The notes under the pieces were generated by a model. That model made no database searches. It was given only the letters and a program-made list of their open reading frames with translations, and was not told where the DNA came from. A DNA stretch of 39,394 nt, taken from positions 1 to 39,394 of the forward strand of contig SVLI01000014.1 of the NCBI GenBank assembly GCA_015068035.1. Reading direction: 5' to 3'. This DNA comes from Oscillospiraceae bacterium. GTDB lineage: Bacteria; Bacillota; Clostridia; Oscillospirales; Oscillospiraceae. Shown here piece by piece: positions 16,501 to 22,950 of the stretch. The first letter of the stretch is position 1; each line of letters begins with the position of its first letter. Both the position numbers and the translations under genes were made by a program.

Positions 16501-18565
16501 TAACAGAATATACATTACCGGAGCTATGAATTGTCCAGTGAGTTCCATAAGTAAAGAACTCTTTATCATGTGCAAGAATATTCCACAGATTCACCCCGCA
16601 ACACACGCCTTCAGGAAGATCTGAAAGGTGATCCACATAGTGTGCACCGGGTGTTGCTTTTTCTACTGTCACAGTTTTTCCGGAAACAGACAATGTGCCA
16701 CCGATCTGAATATCCGTTGCTAACAGATCATAATAGTTCCAGGTCAGACCCTCGGACAGCTCATAGGTGACTTCCTTGGCCTTCCACACCGGGTAGACCT
16801 TGGGCACAATCAGCGTTCCGCTGTTGCCTGCGGTAGAAGCAAGAATTTCCGGCACTTCCGTGTAACCGTCCCAGCTGAGCAGTTCCACGGTGGTTTCCAC
16901 TTCCGGAGCCTCGTTTTCACCCAGCATGATCAGTGCATTGCGGGCAGATTCCCGGCCGACCTCATTATAGCCGATTTGGTTATAGTGGACGGAATCGTGC
17001 ACGGCCTTGGGCGTAGTGGGTGTGTACCAGGATGCAGACTGCTTGACCTGGGTGGTATAGTCCACAGTGCCGTTGGGATAATGGCTCTGGAAATACTCGC
17101 TGACGCCATTGGTGCCGTCGGGCATCCAGACCCAATCCTCGCCAATGTTGCATACCATCCAAATATCTTCCAGTTCGGGATTGTTGCACATCCAATACTG
17201 CGCCACACGGGGGCCAGAGAAACGCAAATCCACATAAGATTCATGATAGGCATAGGTGTTCGTGGTTTCATATGCTCCATCTCGGTAGCAGGCTGCGGTG
17301 CTGCCCACACGAACAGGAATAATACCGCCAAATTCAAATGTTTTGTCTGCAGTGTCAGCATTGCTGTCATGGTCAAAAGACATTTCCGTTTTAAGACCAC
17401 TATGCATGGCAAGATACTTGTTTACATACCACTGAGCAGACTGCGTACGGTCACTGCAGCCCTGACACCAGAAGTAAGCCATATGAGACAGTGTGAAATG
17501 TCCAGCGGCGATTTCCTTTCGCAGGGTTTCCTGGCAAGCGGTAAACAGTGCCTGGCATTGTTCGTATTCCGTTGTACCCGGCTGCCAGACATTGATACTG
17601 GTACCGCCGTGAGCTGCGTTGACCACCCAAACCTTTTCGCCGGTCTGCTTGACCCATTCATAGCCAAAGCCACTGTCGGGACCAATCTTTCCGGCGCCGT
17701 CCTCTGTCAAAGAAGTTACTGGATATCCACTTAGGCAGTCTGTAGTTCCCACCACATTGATACTGCTATATGTACCGGTTAAAGCACTGGGTGCAAATTG
17801 GGTGGCATTGGATGCCGTCATAGCGGTATTGCTTTCGCCGCGGTCATCGCCATAAGTAGAATAGACCATGCCATCTGGGCAGACAATGGACTGGTTAGCG
17901 TTGCCCTCGCTGCCGCGCATATTACTCTGTCCGATGAGGAGCAGCAGAGAAATGGGGGCGGCTTCCACGGTAACTTCGTACAGAATGCCGTCGATCTTGA
18001 CCTTGGCAGTACCGATGCCGGTGGCGACAAGGGTGTTGCCCTCCAGCGTCACAACGGCGGTGTCGAGAACCGTGTTCTCCTCCACTCCATAGCCCACCTG
18101 ATAGGAAGTGGGCTTGCCCGCATCGATGATCTCCACGGTCTTGCCAGTCATATCCATATGGTCATCGTAGCGCATGGAGATGATTTCAACGGTCTCACCG
18201 CAACCTGTGCAGATACCGTTTTCATAGGTGTGGCCAGTGGTATCCACATAGTCATCCACATAACTGTTGCCACAGATGCAGGTATAGGTGGTGTAGCCCT
18301 GCTCTGTACAGGTAGGGGATGTGACCGCAGCTTTGTAACTGTGCGTGTGGTTAGCTTCGGGATTCCCGATTGTTGCTGGTTCTGTGACTAATTCAGTTGC
18401 GGCGGTTTCATCCTCTGCCTCCGTGGGCGTGGAAGTTTCCACCACGACCTCTTCAGTTGCCGCAGTTGTTTCATCTGTTGCGAAGGCCACCGCCGGGGAA
18501 TTACCCATCAGCAGCGCCAGCATTAGAACGAGGCTTAAAATTCGTTTTGCCAAATTCATATTCAT
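7523..18565 (-). CDS. Giant secreted multi-domain esterase (two SASA, three SGNH domains, Cys-rich repeats)
   Basis: About 3,680 residues. I prefer the ATG at 18565 (AGAGG 7 nt before) over 18571. Signal peptide ends AVAFA-TDE. In order (approximate): Cys repeat 75-130; Ig-like 130-205; SASA esterase 205-560 with GQSNM (Ser near 214); beta modules of about 130 residues near 657-785, 835-965 and 1628-1755; SGNH hydrolase 1025-1280 (LGDSIST, DKIHPT); SGNH-like 1305-1545 (LSASTST, DGIHPN); Cys block 1755-1965; second SASA 1975-2330 (AGQSNM); beta-sandwich; Cys block; SGNH 2800-2995 (FFGDSW, DLNHPTT); long Cys block 2995-3430; conserved C-terminal domain. No LPXTG or S-layer motif is seen. Families named here remove O-acetyl groups from sialic acids or plant glycans, so a secreted deacylase for mucin or polysaccharide is likely; the substrate is unknown. 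Co-transcribed with the lipoprotein. Confidence 0.9.
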   Translation of the reverse strand: MNMNLAKRILSLVLMLALLMGNSPAVAFATDETTAATEEVVVETSTPTEAEDETAATELVTEPATIGNPEANHTHSYKAAVTSPTCTEQGYTTYTCICGNSYVDDYVDTTGHTYENGICTGCGETVEIISMRYDDHMDMTGKTVEIIDAGKPTSYQVGYGVEENTVLDTAVVTLEGNTLVATGIGTAKVKIDGILYEVTVEAAPISLLLLIGQSNMRGSEGNANQSIVCPDGMVYSTYGDDRGESNTAMTASNATQFAPSALTGTYSSINVVGTTDCLSGYPVTSLTEDGAGKIGPDSGFGYEWVKQTGEKVWVVNAAHGGTSINVWQPGTTEYEQCQALFTACQETLRKEIAAGHFTLSHMAYFWCQGCSDRTQSAQWYVNKYLAMHSGLKTEMSFDHDSNADTADKTFEFGGIIPVRVGSTAACYRDGAYETTNTYAYHESYVDLRFSGPRVAQYWMCNNPELEDIWMVCNIGEDWVWMPDGTNGVSEYFQSHYPNGTVDYTTQVKQSASWYTPTTPKAVHDSVHYNQIGYNEVGRESARNALIMLGENEAPEVETTVELLSWDGYTEVPEILASTAGNSGTLIVPKVYPVWKAKEVTYELSEGLTWNYYDLLATDIQIGGTLSVSGKTVTVEKATPGAHYVDHLSDLPEGVCCGVNLWNILAHDKEFFTYGTHWTIHSSGNVYSVTFPVKPGDLIYATAFGKAGENGSTSTNGIRVTFFNEYGVAKTTDPAGTYKEFVANGGYLIVPEGTTAANIPMWTNDSSNELYILNREHTYTPTVTAPTCTEQGYTTYTCSCGDSYADDYVDATGHSYENGICTSCGATVSPYLQQLPEKIIGCTNLYDSLAPVKGYYTATKYDTSNGNVLSVVIPVEPGDRIAASSFGPVSENMGSVNGIRVTYLLGNEIVSSLSPGDVYSGYTTNGYITVPNGVDTVCVPWWKPSDSNWLTLSQSSKDFAVHIPKTVSAQAPTCTERGYTAGEICEICNVSLGEREEIPATGHSYSGDTCTVCGTVNLLAFLDGKYISILGDSISTFNGYSNNAAANTTIGGNSPRYDAGTADTKPGSYCLLESVDDTWWMHFANRSGMKLLVNNSWAGSQVFGGQTSDGRVIPAAYLDRCVNLHDNTLENNPDNTPINPDVIFVYLGINDYNFNRSKVGTGAVDYAGLVNSDGTYVTPETFGEAYGIMLHKMCNAYPDAQIFAMTLLPENLYSVDKTAWEQHNAYIRAAAEYYDIPVVDLAENCAITWENYSGYMMDKIHPTTAGMKLISDCIEAELAAYYTDDQSHTHTYENGICTACGAEHPNLADYEGKVISILSASTSTFAGYIPVADGFNLEHRSRYPQDNLLTDVNETWWMQVINELDAKLGINDSWAGSTVSNFQDTNSGDLGPDAAMASLTRIQNLGANGSPDVILFFGAGNDMGRGVTLGSFDPATAPTEVDLTATKWDSFADAYVAAIMRLQHFYPDAEIVVMTTYAMPSYVTAAKLNKYGPIIESICDHYGVKYVDLRDCGVTFDMLPDGIHPNAEGMDYITADVLDALISDVEMEAEENVVHSVTHNLTNAASSLHYYKGVSHGRPFKTTLTGEDLTVTVTMDSVDVTAKVYANGVITIPEVTGDLVITAKAKFNADGHLQKLPEKLCPGVNLWTALNPENIYYTATGWGNTTVGTTWSITFPVQPGDRIWATSLGKAPENGSSANGVRVTWFDENGVLVTLDRNTVYSEFAKHGYITAPAGAVALNLPMTDNQDHYAVYILTAEHNYESVVTSPTCTEQGHSTHTCACGDSYVDSYVDALGHDMAQWETTQEATCTADGSKQSDCTRCDYFETEAIEAKGHTEVIDHAVAPTCTETGLTEGKHCSACEKVLVAQSVVAVLGHEISNWVVTEAPACTETGSQRRDCSRCDYFEEEVIQAKGHEYESVVTAPTCTEQGYTTYTCACGDSYVDDYVDATGEHSYENSICMGCGKSILCEAEFPVDLFVFAGQSNMMGAAVLEPEVDSFTDQAWEYKYMPKLRGAETGSFVPAQNSAGEWYYNDLNAAYGENLYDLTYQSSLSNYSENTYFCPAMSNGTKGFSAQSEANMYPSASLPPYFATEYASYGHSSIYAHMAKGSVKIIHYFTPDMINAYNALITAYNAENNKSYKLLTAADLTGAGNAFDAKYAAMLEDYATCAPDGSINNKCFVWLQGESDGSSYIEYKLKMQVLWEHLQTLGFTHFFVLRVGYWGSTGILDIIKAQEDFCAENENCYIVTRAPSLIPHPSATTDNWWIIEPDAEYADCRDSYTVAGSGNHHFNEKAMQIFAERSADNIHRILYQGLDPILENENIQGMLAEDKPEVDQPEDTSLYSSYVGTEAFYKGLSISKSSDKWVEKSSSTAASTDLIPVASSDSVWIQYVFFLSEAHAVGGFYDKNGELVAPLYYRDFGFSLGGGGGTAAFRTPEATNRISIADIELVTGKEIAFVRFTAWQASAGGHANTEARVYHDYEAVVTTPTCTEQGYTTYTCACGDSYVDSYVDALGHDMAQWETTQEATCTADGSKQSDCTRCDYFETEAIEAKGHTEVIDHAVAPTCTETGLTEGKHCSACEKVLVAQSVVAVLGHEISNWVVTEAPACTETGSQRRDCSRCDYFEEEVIQAKGHEYESVVTAPTCTEQGYTTYTCACGESYVDDYTDELGHYHATAERLESGEHLVLSDLNVIKNYKAMIFRADVDNLGDGAICLNHGKGAYGGSHLEITKDSLIIYNTTASVSSKTYSHGLHIDGTVKVRIDTDRSSTTVTITTESGTYRKSVSWSGCNGALECSVTNAALNNVDLRWYTTSMDSDAWFFGDSWFSTSSNARWTKYLLDDGYDVLLAGYPGMGAPAGSKQFRSLLELDKPEYAVWALGMNNGDRNGNINTSWQSATEEFLALCEEYGITPILCTIPTTPKVNNRLKNEWIVNSGYRYIDFDLAVVENHTTGEWFEGMAATDLNHPTTLGAQALYPQVFADFPELAKADSNSCQHKMHLMAARNAECENGGRKEYYVCSLCGGAYADAAATTKVTGAEMKLAPNGHSFGAWTQTKAPTCTAKGTERRECANCNHYETREIAAKGHTEVIDKAAAATCTATGLTEGKHCSVCSTITIKQNIVPALGHTEVIDKAVAATCTTTGLTEGKHCSVCEKVLVAQSVVAVLGHEMSNWGITEAPTCTETGSQRRDCNRCDYFEEEVLQAKGHEYGSVVTSPTCTDQGYTTHTCTCGDSYADTYVTALGHDMSDWVTVYEPTCTEDGSNRRDCSRCEHFETETISATGHSHNAVVTYPTCTADGFTTHTCHCGDTYTDSPVLALGHDMSNWVVIRDAACTEDGKQCRECGRCDHAETEVIEALGHSEIVDGAVAPTCTETGLTEGVHCTTCGEVLAQQEMIAALGHSWIDSSAVIKNCGRCGHTEGGYRLLLDADEFSAADCVWIDGVEYTLTATDGNYYIDLEHTNATNLVVYTYNDPDAQDIHTQYPTEMKVWILKYQDGIYTAKYIEELDNLLQYSGSSIRITGNKGIRMITSIAKNNKQALTGTGLAGYTLVEYGTALAWASDVESGSGLILGQEYTKSNYAYKKGVADPVFAATNDLIQYTNVLVGFSDDQCTPDIAMRPYIILEDAEGNQITLYGGTIYRSIGYVAYQNRNVVRAGTAAYSFVWDIIHHVYGDRYDSDYKG
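8290..9590 (-). repeat. Array of Cys-rich repeats in the giant protein
   Basis: Codes for a run of units of about 40-45 residues, each with a TCTExG core, one or two CxxC or CxCG pairs and a closing GH(T/E/D). Examples are PTCTEQGYTT, RRDCSRCDYFE and HCSVCEKVL. Sibling blocks occur at about 10560-11110 and 12730-13290, with single units near 16100-16240, 18180-18340, 14670 and 15640. The paired cysteines could bind metal or form disulfides; which one cannot be told from sequence. Confidence 0.85.
10623..11076 (-). repeat. Exact 454-bp direct repeat, copy A
   Basis: Line-by-line comparison shows 10623-11076 identical to 12783-13236 with no mismatch, including silent codon positions; mismatches begin at 10622 and 11077. 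The copies are exactly 2,160 bp apart (720 codons) inside one gene. A shorter, diverged relative is near 8900-9120. Confidence 0.97.
12783..13236 (-). repeat. Exact 454-bp direct repeat, copy B
   Basis: Second copy of the repeat at 10623-11076. The DNA between the copies encodes the second SASA esterase domain and the beta-sandwich after it. Recombination between the copies would remove or duplicate that cassette without shifting the frame. Confidence 0.97.
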
Positions 18566-18605
18566 AACCATACCTCTTGTTCATATGGGTATCTTTTAAA
18601 AAGAA

Positions 18606-18634
18606 ATTTTACCATAAAAGACAGGAAGTTACAA
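18606..18634 (-). promoter_or_regulatory. Promoter of the giant esterase gene
   Basis: Minus strand TTGTAA (18629-18634), 17-nt spacer, TAAAAT (18606-18611); about 40 nt before the start codon. A second possible promoter, TTGAGG-17-TATAGC, lies about 100 nt further upstream. The rest of 18635-18802 shows no gene. Confidence 0.55.
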
Positions 18635-18802
18635 CCAAAATTTCCCCATTACGGGCAAACCACCTGCCGGAAGCAGTGCATAGTCGGCGGGCGGTTTATC
18701 GCTATATTATGTGCCATATTTTACCTCAACTACGCGGACTTGGCAGAAGATAAATCTTCTTGAATAATCAAAGCTATTTGCTTAAAGCCGCGATTGACAG
18801 TA

Positions 18803-18849
18803 TAACAAAACGCCAATCCTGACACCCCGCGTTGGTGTCAAAATTGGCG
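18803..18849 (-). terminator. Right copy of the shared hairpin (terminator-like)
   Basis: CGCCAAT (18811-18817) pairs with ATTGGCG (18843-18849) and TGACACC with GGTGTCA, with a CC/AA mismatch between; TTTTGTTA follows on the minus strand. Near-identical arms to the hairpin at 6336-6373, in the same orientation. It lies behind the tRNA terminator, where no second terminator is needed. Confidence 0.6.
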
Positions 18850-18883
18850 TCAAAGAAGCATCGCGCGTAAACACAGAATAAAT

Positions 18884-18920
18884 AAAAGCCTTGAAAACAT
18901 AGCGTTTTCAAGGCTTTTTC
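18884..18920 (-). terminator. Terminator of the initiator tRNA gene
   Basis: AAAAGCCTTGAAAAC (18884-18898) pairs with GTTTTCAAGGCTTTT (18904-18918), loop ATAGC; on the minus strand the 3' arm ends in a TTTT run. It begins directly after the CCA end of the tRNA. Confidence 0.85.
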
Positions 18921-18996
<76 letters not shown>

Positions 18997-19025
18997 ATAT
19001 GAAGCTTTCTTCCGAAAGCTCTATT

Positions 19026-19054
19026 ATAATACCACAGCTGCGCGCACAAGTCAA
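19026..19054 (-). promoter_or_regulatory. Promoter of the initiator tRNA
   Basis: Minus strand TTGACT (19049-19054), 17-nt spacer, TATTAT (19026-19031), about 30 nt before the first tRNA base. This matches a strong sigma-A promoter. The stretch 19055-19193 between it and the pnp terminator shows nothing else. Confidence 0.8.
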
Positions 19055-19193
19055 CAGGTTTTTTCTGCAGGAAATGCCCATCTTTTGCCGAATCCTGCGG
19101 TTTGCCTCAAAAATCTTGCGCAACTCGTGCATGCCGGACGGGGAAAAAGGGGAAAAATCCCGCTGCGCCCAAAGCTGCCGGCGTTTTGCCAAA

Positions 19194-19227
19194 CGAAAAG
19201 CGGGGGCGGTTTTGCCCCCGCTTTGTC
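19194..19227 (-). terminator. Terminator of pnp
   Basis: Minus-strand hairpin AAAGCGGGGGC / GCCCCCGCTTT (19198-19225 region) followed by TTTCGTTT, 16 nt beyond the pnp stop. Confidence 0.85.
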
Positions 19228-19242
19228 ATGGATAGGACAGTT

Positions 19243-21372
19243 TTAGTCCTTGAAACCCATCTTCTCACGCTCGCGGATCGCTTCCTTGCGGGAGAGATTG
19301 ACGCGGCCGCGGTCGTCGATCTCCGTGACCTTGACCCAGGTCATGTCGCCGATGTTGAGCACGTCCTCAACCTTCTCGGTGCGCTTGAACTCGAGATCCT
19401 TGATGTGGCACATGCCGTCCTTGCCGGGAACCAGCTCGACGAACGCGCCGATGGGGATGATGCGCACGACCTTGCCGTAGTACAGCGCGCCGACTTCGGG
19501 CTCGAAAACGATGTTGTCGATGATCTGCTTGGCAGCGCGGCAGGCCTCGATGTTCTCGCTGGCGATGAAGATGCTGCCGTCGTCCTCGATGTCGATCTTG
19601 CAGCCGGTGTCGGCCGTGATCTTCTGGATGACCTTGCCGCCGGAACCGATGACCTCGCGGATCTTGTCGGGATTGATCTTCATCTGAATCATCTTCGGCG
19701 CGGACTCGGCCAGCTCCGTGCGCGGCTCGGGGATGCAGGGCAGCATGACTTCGTCCAGAATCTGGAAACGCGCCTCGCGGGTGATCTGGAAAGCCTCTTT
19801 GACGATCTCGTGCTTCAGACCGTCGTTCTTCAGATCCATCTGGATCGCGGTGATGCCCTTCTTGGTGCCGGCGACCTTGAAGTCCATCTCACCGTGGAAG
19901 TCCTCAACGCCCTGAATGTCGATGAAGGTGGTGAAATCATCGCCATCCTGGATGAGACCGCAGGAGATGCCGGCCACGGGCGCCTTGATCGGCACACCGG
20001 CGTCCATAAGCGCAAGCGTCGTGCCGCAGACGGAGCCCTGAGAGGTGCTGCCGTTGGAGGAGAGCACTTCGCTGACCACGCGGATGGCGTAGGGGAACTC
20101 CTCAATGGGCGGGATGACGGCCTCAAGCGCCTTTTCCACGAGCGCGCCGTGACCGTATTCACGACGGCCGACGCTGCGCTGCGGCTTGGCCTCGCCGGTG
20201 GAGTAACCGGGCATGTTGTAGTGATGCATGAAACGCTTGGAATCCTCTTCCCAAATGGTGTCGAGCTTCTGAGAAGCGGAGAGCGTGTTGAGCGTGGCGA
20301 TGGAGAGAACCTGCGTCTGTCCGCGGGAGAACAGGCCGGAACCGTGCACGCCGGGGATCACGGCGACTTCGGCGCCGAGCGGGCGGATCTCATCCATGGA
20401 GCGGCCGTCGACGCGCTTGCCGGCGAGCAGCCACTTTTTGACGACCTTCTTCTGAATCTTATAGATGATCTCATCGTAGTAGTTCTGCATATCGGGATGC
20501 TCGGGGAGGTATTTTTCCAGGCACTTGTCCCACCACTCAACGACGCGCGCCTCACGGACATTCTTGTCATCGGTGTCCATGCAGTGCTCCATGCCCTCGA
20601 ACTCGTTGGCCAGCAGCTTCTCGAAGAGCTCATCGTCAAAGGCGGCGTGGTTATAGCTGAACTTGGGCTTGCCGATCTCGGCGACCATGCGGTCGATGAG
20701 GTCGAGGATGGGCTGCATCTTCTCGTGCGCCTGTACAATGCCCTCGTACATGATATCGTCCGGGATCTCCTTGGCCTCGGCTTCAATCATGATGATTTTC
20801 TTGTGGGTGGCCACGAGGGTCACGGTCATCTGGTTGGTCTCGCGCTCTTCCTTGGTGGGGTTGAAGAGATACTTCTCACCGTCCCAGCCCAGCACGATGC
20901 CGGCGATGGGGCCATTGAAGGGAACGTCGGAGATGGCGACGGCGGCGGCAGCGCCGATCATCGCGGTGATCTCGGGGCTGCAGTCACGGTCGACGTTGAG
21001 CACGTCGCACTGGATGGCAACGTCGTTGCGCAGGTCGGAGGGGAAGAGCGGACGCATGGGGCGGTCGATCAGACGGGCGGCCAGAACGGCGGGCAGGCTG
21101 GGACGACCTTCGCGGCGCATGAAGCTGCCGGGGATGCGGCCGACGGCGTAGAGCTTCTCGTTGAAGTCCACGGAGAGGGGGAAGTAATCGATGCCGTCAC
21201 GCGGACGGGAAGCGGCGGTGACCGTCACGAGAACGGTGGTCTTGCCGTAGCTGGCGAGCACGGAGGCGTTGCACAGCTCGGCGAGCTTGCCGGTTTCCAG
21301 CACCAGAGGACGGCCGAAGAGGTCCATCTCATAGCGCTTGTGGTTGGGGAAAGTCTTGTGCGTGATAACCAT
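19243..21372 (-). CDS. pnp: Polyribonucleotide nucleotidyltransferase (PNPase)
   Basis: 709 residues, the usual family length. Phosphorolytic 3'-5' exoribonuclease of RNA turnover, acting as a trimer in the cytoplasm. Domains in order: first RNase PH domain (about 12-145, with RREGRPS and LIDRPMRPLFP), alpha-helical linker (about 150-300), second RNase PH domain (about 320-545, with GEAKPQRSVGRREYGHG and SSNGSTSQGSVCG), KH domain with IGSGGK ending at residue 580, and S1 domain (about 625-695). ATG at 21372 follows AAAGGAG by 7 nt. It lies downstream of rpsO as in many bacteria but a strong terminator stands between them, so it probably has its own promoter in 21373-21494; I see none with good boxes. 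A CCGA/TCGG mini-hairpin is in its leader. Confidence 0.98.
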   Translation of the reverse strand: MVITHKTFPNHKRYEMDLFGRPLVLETGKLAELCNASVLASYGKTTVLVTVTAASRPRDGIDYFPLSVDFNEKLYAVGRIPGSFMRREGRPSLPAVLAARLIDRPMRPLFPSDLRNDVAIQCDVLNVDRDCSPEITAMIGAAAAVAISDVPFNGPIAGIVLGWDGEKYLFNPTKEERETNQMTVTLVATHKKIIMIEAEAKEIPDDIMYEGIVQAHEKMQPILDLIDRMVAEIGKPKFSYNHAAFDDELFEKLLANEFEGMEHCMDTDDKNVREARVVEWWDKCLEKYLPEHPDMQNYYDEIIYKIQKKVVKKWLLAGKRVDGRSMDEIRPLGAEVAVIPGVHGSGLFSRGQTQVLSIATLNTLSASQKLDTIWEEDSKRFMHHYNMPGYSTGEAKPQRSVGRREYGHGALVEKALEAVIPPIEEFPYAIRVVSEVLSSNGSTSQGSVCGTTLALMDAGVPIKAPVAGISCGLIQDGDDFTTFIDIQGVEDFHGEMDFKVAGTKKGITAIQMDLKNDGLKHEIVKEAFQITREARFQILDEVMLPCIPEPRTELAESAPKMIQMKINPDKIREVIGSGGKVIQKITADTGCKIDIEDDGSIFIASENIEACRAAKQIIDNIVFEPEVGALYYGKVVRIIPIGAFVELVPGKDGMCHIKDLEFKRTEKVEDVLNIGDMTWVKVTEIDDRGRVNLSRKEAIREREKMGFKD

Positions 21373-21494
21373 AATTTTGCTCCTTTCGTTTTCCGGGAGC
21401 GCCTCTTCGCACTTGAAAGCATGTCCGATTTTTCGGGCACGGTTTCAAATACGAAAAAGGCAGCTCCGCTCCATAGTCTGTGTTCTTTTGCAGA

Positions 21495-21530
21495 TAAAAA
21501 TGAGGGGGACAGATTCAATTGTCCCCCTCA
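21495..21530 (-). terminator. Terminator between rpsO and pnp
   Basis: Perfect hairpin TGAGGGGGACA / TGTCCCCCTCA (21501-21530) followed on the minus strand by TTTTTATC. A weaker hairpin (TAAAAGGG/CCCTTTTA, about 21582-21605) lies closer to the rpsO stop. Confidence 0.88.
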
Positions 21531-21608
21531 AATCACCTTCATAAGTCTCGGAATCGGACAACTTGTCCGGGTTTTGCCAGCAATAAAAGGGAGATAGGCC
21601 CTTTTACC

Positions 21609-21875
21609 TTATCTTCTGATGCCCAGCTTGGCAATGCAGGCACGGTAACGCTCGATGTCCTTCTTGGCGAGGTAGTCGAGCAGACGGCGGCGCTTACCGA
21701 CCATCTTGAACATGCCCAGACGGCTGTGGTCATCGTGGGGATGCTGCTTGAGGTGCTCGGTGAGCTGCTTGATGCGCTCGGTCAGGATGGCGACCTGAAC
21801 TTCCGGAGAACCGGTGTCCGTTTCATGGGTGCGGTTGCCTTCGATAACGACAGTTTTCTGATCCTTGGTGATCAT
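21609..21875 (-). CDS. rpsO: 30S ribosomal protein S15
   Basis: 88 residues, the standard length. Typical family blocks are visible: [31 protein letters not shown] and [11 protein letters not shown], with a basic C-terminus. S15 binds 16S rRNA early in assembly of the small subunit. I take the ATG at 21875 (AAAGGAG 10 nt upstream); the frame runs further upstream but starts outside the family alignment. Own promoter at 21971-21999 and a terminator after it, so it is largely transcribed alone, with pnp next on the same strand. Confidence 0.97.
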   Translation of the reverse strand: MITKDQKTVVIEGNRTHETDTGSPEVQVAILTERIKQLTEHLKQHPHDDHSRLGMFKMVGKRRRLLDYLAKKDIERYRACIAKLGIRR

Positions 21876-21970
21876 TGGGGATACACTCCTTTCATATTTC
21901 GCAGTATCCACCGGCGCAGTAGAGGGGAGAAAGGCCACCCTAAACCGGGCACGGGGACATAAGCTTTGAT

Positions 21971-21999
21971 ATGATACCACGCCTTTTTGTTTTTGTAAA
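21971..21999 (-). promoter_or_regulatory. Promoter of rpsO
   Basis: Minus strand TTTACA (21994-21999), 17-nt spacer, TATCAT (21971-21976); each box has five of six consensus bases. The transcript would have a leader of about 90 nt before the ATG at 21875. Confidence 0.75.
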
Positions 22000-22136
22000 G
22001 GGGAATTTTTCTATAATTTCCCTATATTTTTTGTGAATTATGCGGCGCTGTGCTGCCCGTTCCCGCGCTGTGCGGAAAACGGATGCGCAGAATGTCCGGC
22101 CTTAGTATAAACGGCGGATAAGCGAGATATTCCCCG

Positions 22137-22165
22137 TTGATAAAGCTGCGCTTTTGTGCTAACAT
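22137..22165 (+). promoter_or_regulatory. Candidate promoter of mobA-cwlD-radA
   Basis: TTGATA (22137-22142), 17-nt spacer, TAACAT (22160-22165). It is the best pair between the divergent rpsO promoter and mobA. The -10 box has only four consensus bases. Confidence 0.45.
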
Positions 22166-22191
22166 AAATAGAGAACAAAGCAGCTTTTTCT

Positions 22192-22290
22192 ATGGGATCA
22201 CAAGCGGAAATTTCCGGCTGCCAGCCGGAATTGCGTGAGTTTGTCATCCGGCTGCGGGAACAGGATGTTGCGTGTTTTGAGGCGCTGTGA
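22192..22290 (+). CDS. Possible 32-residue leader ORF overlapping mobA start
   Basis: ATG at 22192 to TGA at 22288-22290 encodes 32 residues, rich in Glu and Arg in its second half. Its stop overlaps the GTG start of mobA (GTGA), a usual sign of translational coupling. No clear ribosome site precedes the ATG and I recognise no family. It could equally be chance or the remnant of a longer gene. Confidence 0.25.
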   Translation: MGSQAEISGCQPELREFVIRLREQDVACFEAL

Positions 22291-22901
22291 ACGGTATGGA
22301 TGAAGAAAAGAAAATCAAAACGCCGCTCGCCGTGATCATCGCGGGCGGAAAAAGCAGCCGTATGGGGCGGGATAAGGCGCTGCTGCCGGTTGGCGGGAAG
22401 CCGATGGCGCAGCTGCTGGTTGACCGCTTCCGCGCAGACGGCTTTGCCGTTGCGCTCTCCGTTGCCCGGAAGGGGCAGTTTCCCATCGAGGGCGCGGCAG
22501 AGCTGACGGATGCCTTCCCGGGTATGGGGCCGCTCAACGGGATTGTCGCGGCGTTTTCTGAAACAGACGCGCAGCAGATCCTGCTTGTGGCGGCGGATAT
22601 GCCCAAGGCCGCGCCTGCGCTTGCGCGCAGACTGGAGGAGCTGCGGGGAGATTGTGACGCCTGCGTCGTCCGGCGTGAGGACGGAACGGTGGAAACGCTT
22701 TTCGGCATCTATACGCGCGCCTGCCATGCCGAGGCGCTGCGCTGCCTGGAAAGCGGACGCAGATCCATCCGCGCCGTGCTCGATTCCGTGCGCGTGCGCT
22801 ATGTGACGGAGTCGGAGCTGCCCGGTTGGCCGCTTGCCGACATCCTGAGCAATCTGAACACGCCGGAGGATTATGCGCGCTTCCACGCGCAGGAACAATA
22901 A
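22287..22901 (+). CDS. mobA: Molybdenum cofactor guanylyltransferase-like protein
   Basis: 204 residues. Nucleotidyltransferase fold with the MobA signature AVIIAGGKSSRMGRDKALLP near the N-terminus, a GPLNGI block near residue 89 and the metal-binding VAADMP motif near residue 104. MobA attaches GMP to molybdopterin in the cytoplasm. Start may be GTG at 22287 (GAGG 4 nt before, overlapping the small upstream frame) or ATG at 22296. No other molybdenum cofactor gene is in the window; it heads a row with cwlD and radA, 49 nt before the former. A related MobA-like cytidylyl or guanylyl enzyme for another cofactor cannot be excluded. Confidence 0.85.
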   Translation: MNGMDEEKKIKTPLAVIIAGGKSSRMGRDKALLPVGGKPMAQLLVDRFRADGFAVALSVARKGQFPIEGAAELTDAFPGMGPLNGIVAAFSETDAQQILLVAADMPKAAPALARRLEELRGDCDACVVRREDGTVETLFGIYTRACHAEALRCLESGRRSIRAVLDSVRVRYVTESELPGWPLADILSNLNTPEDYARFHAQEQ

Positions 22902-22950
22902 GTATAGACGCCCCCTGTCGGACATACATTGTTGCGATGGGGGGATGGAA

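Noticed and set aside
19102-21597. 831-codon plus-strand frame opposite pnp
   Set aside because: Exactly antisense to PNPase, low-complexity Asp/Leu/His composition, no ribosome site.
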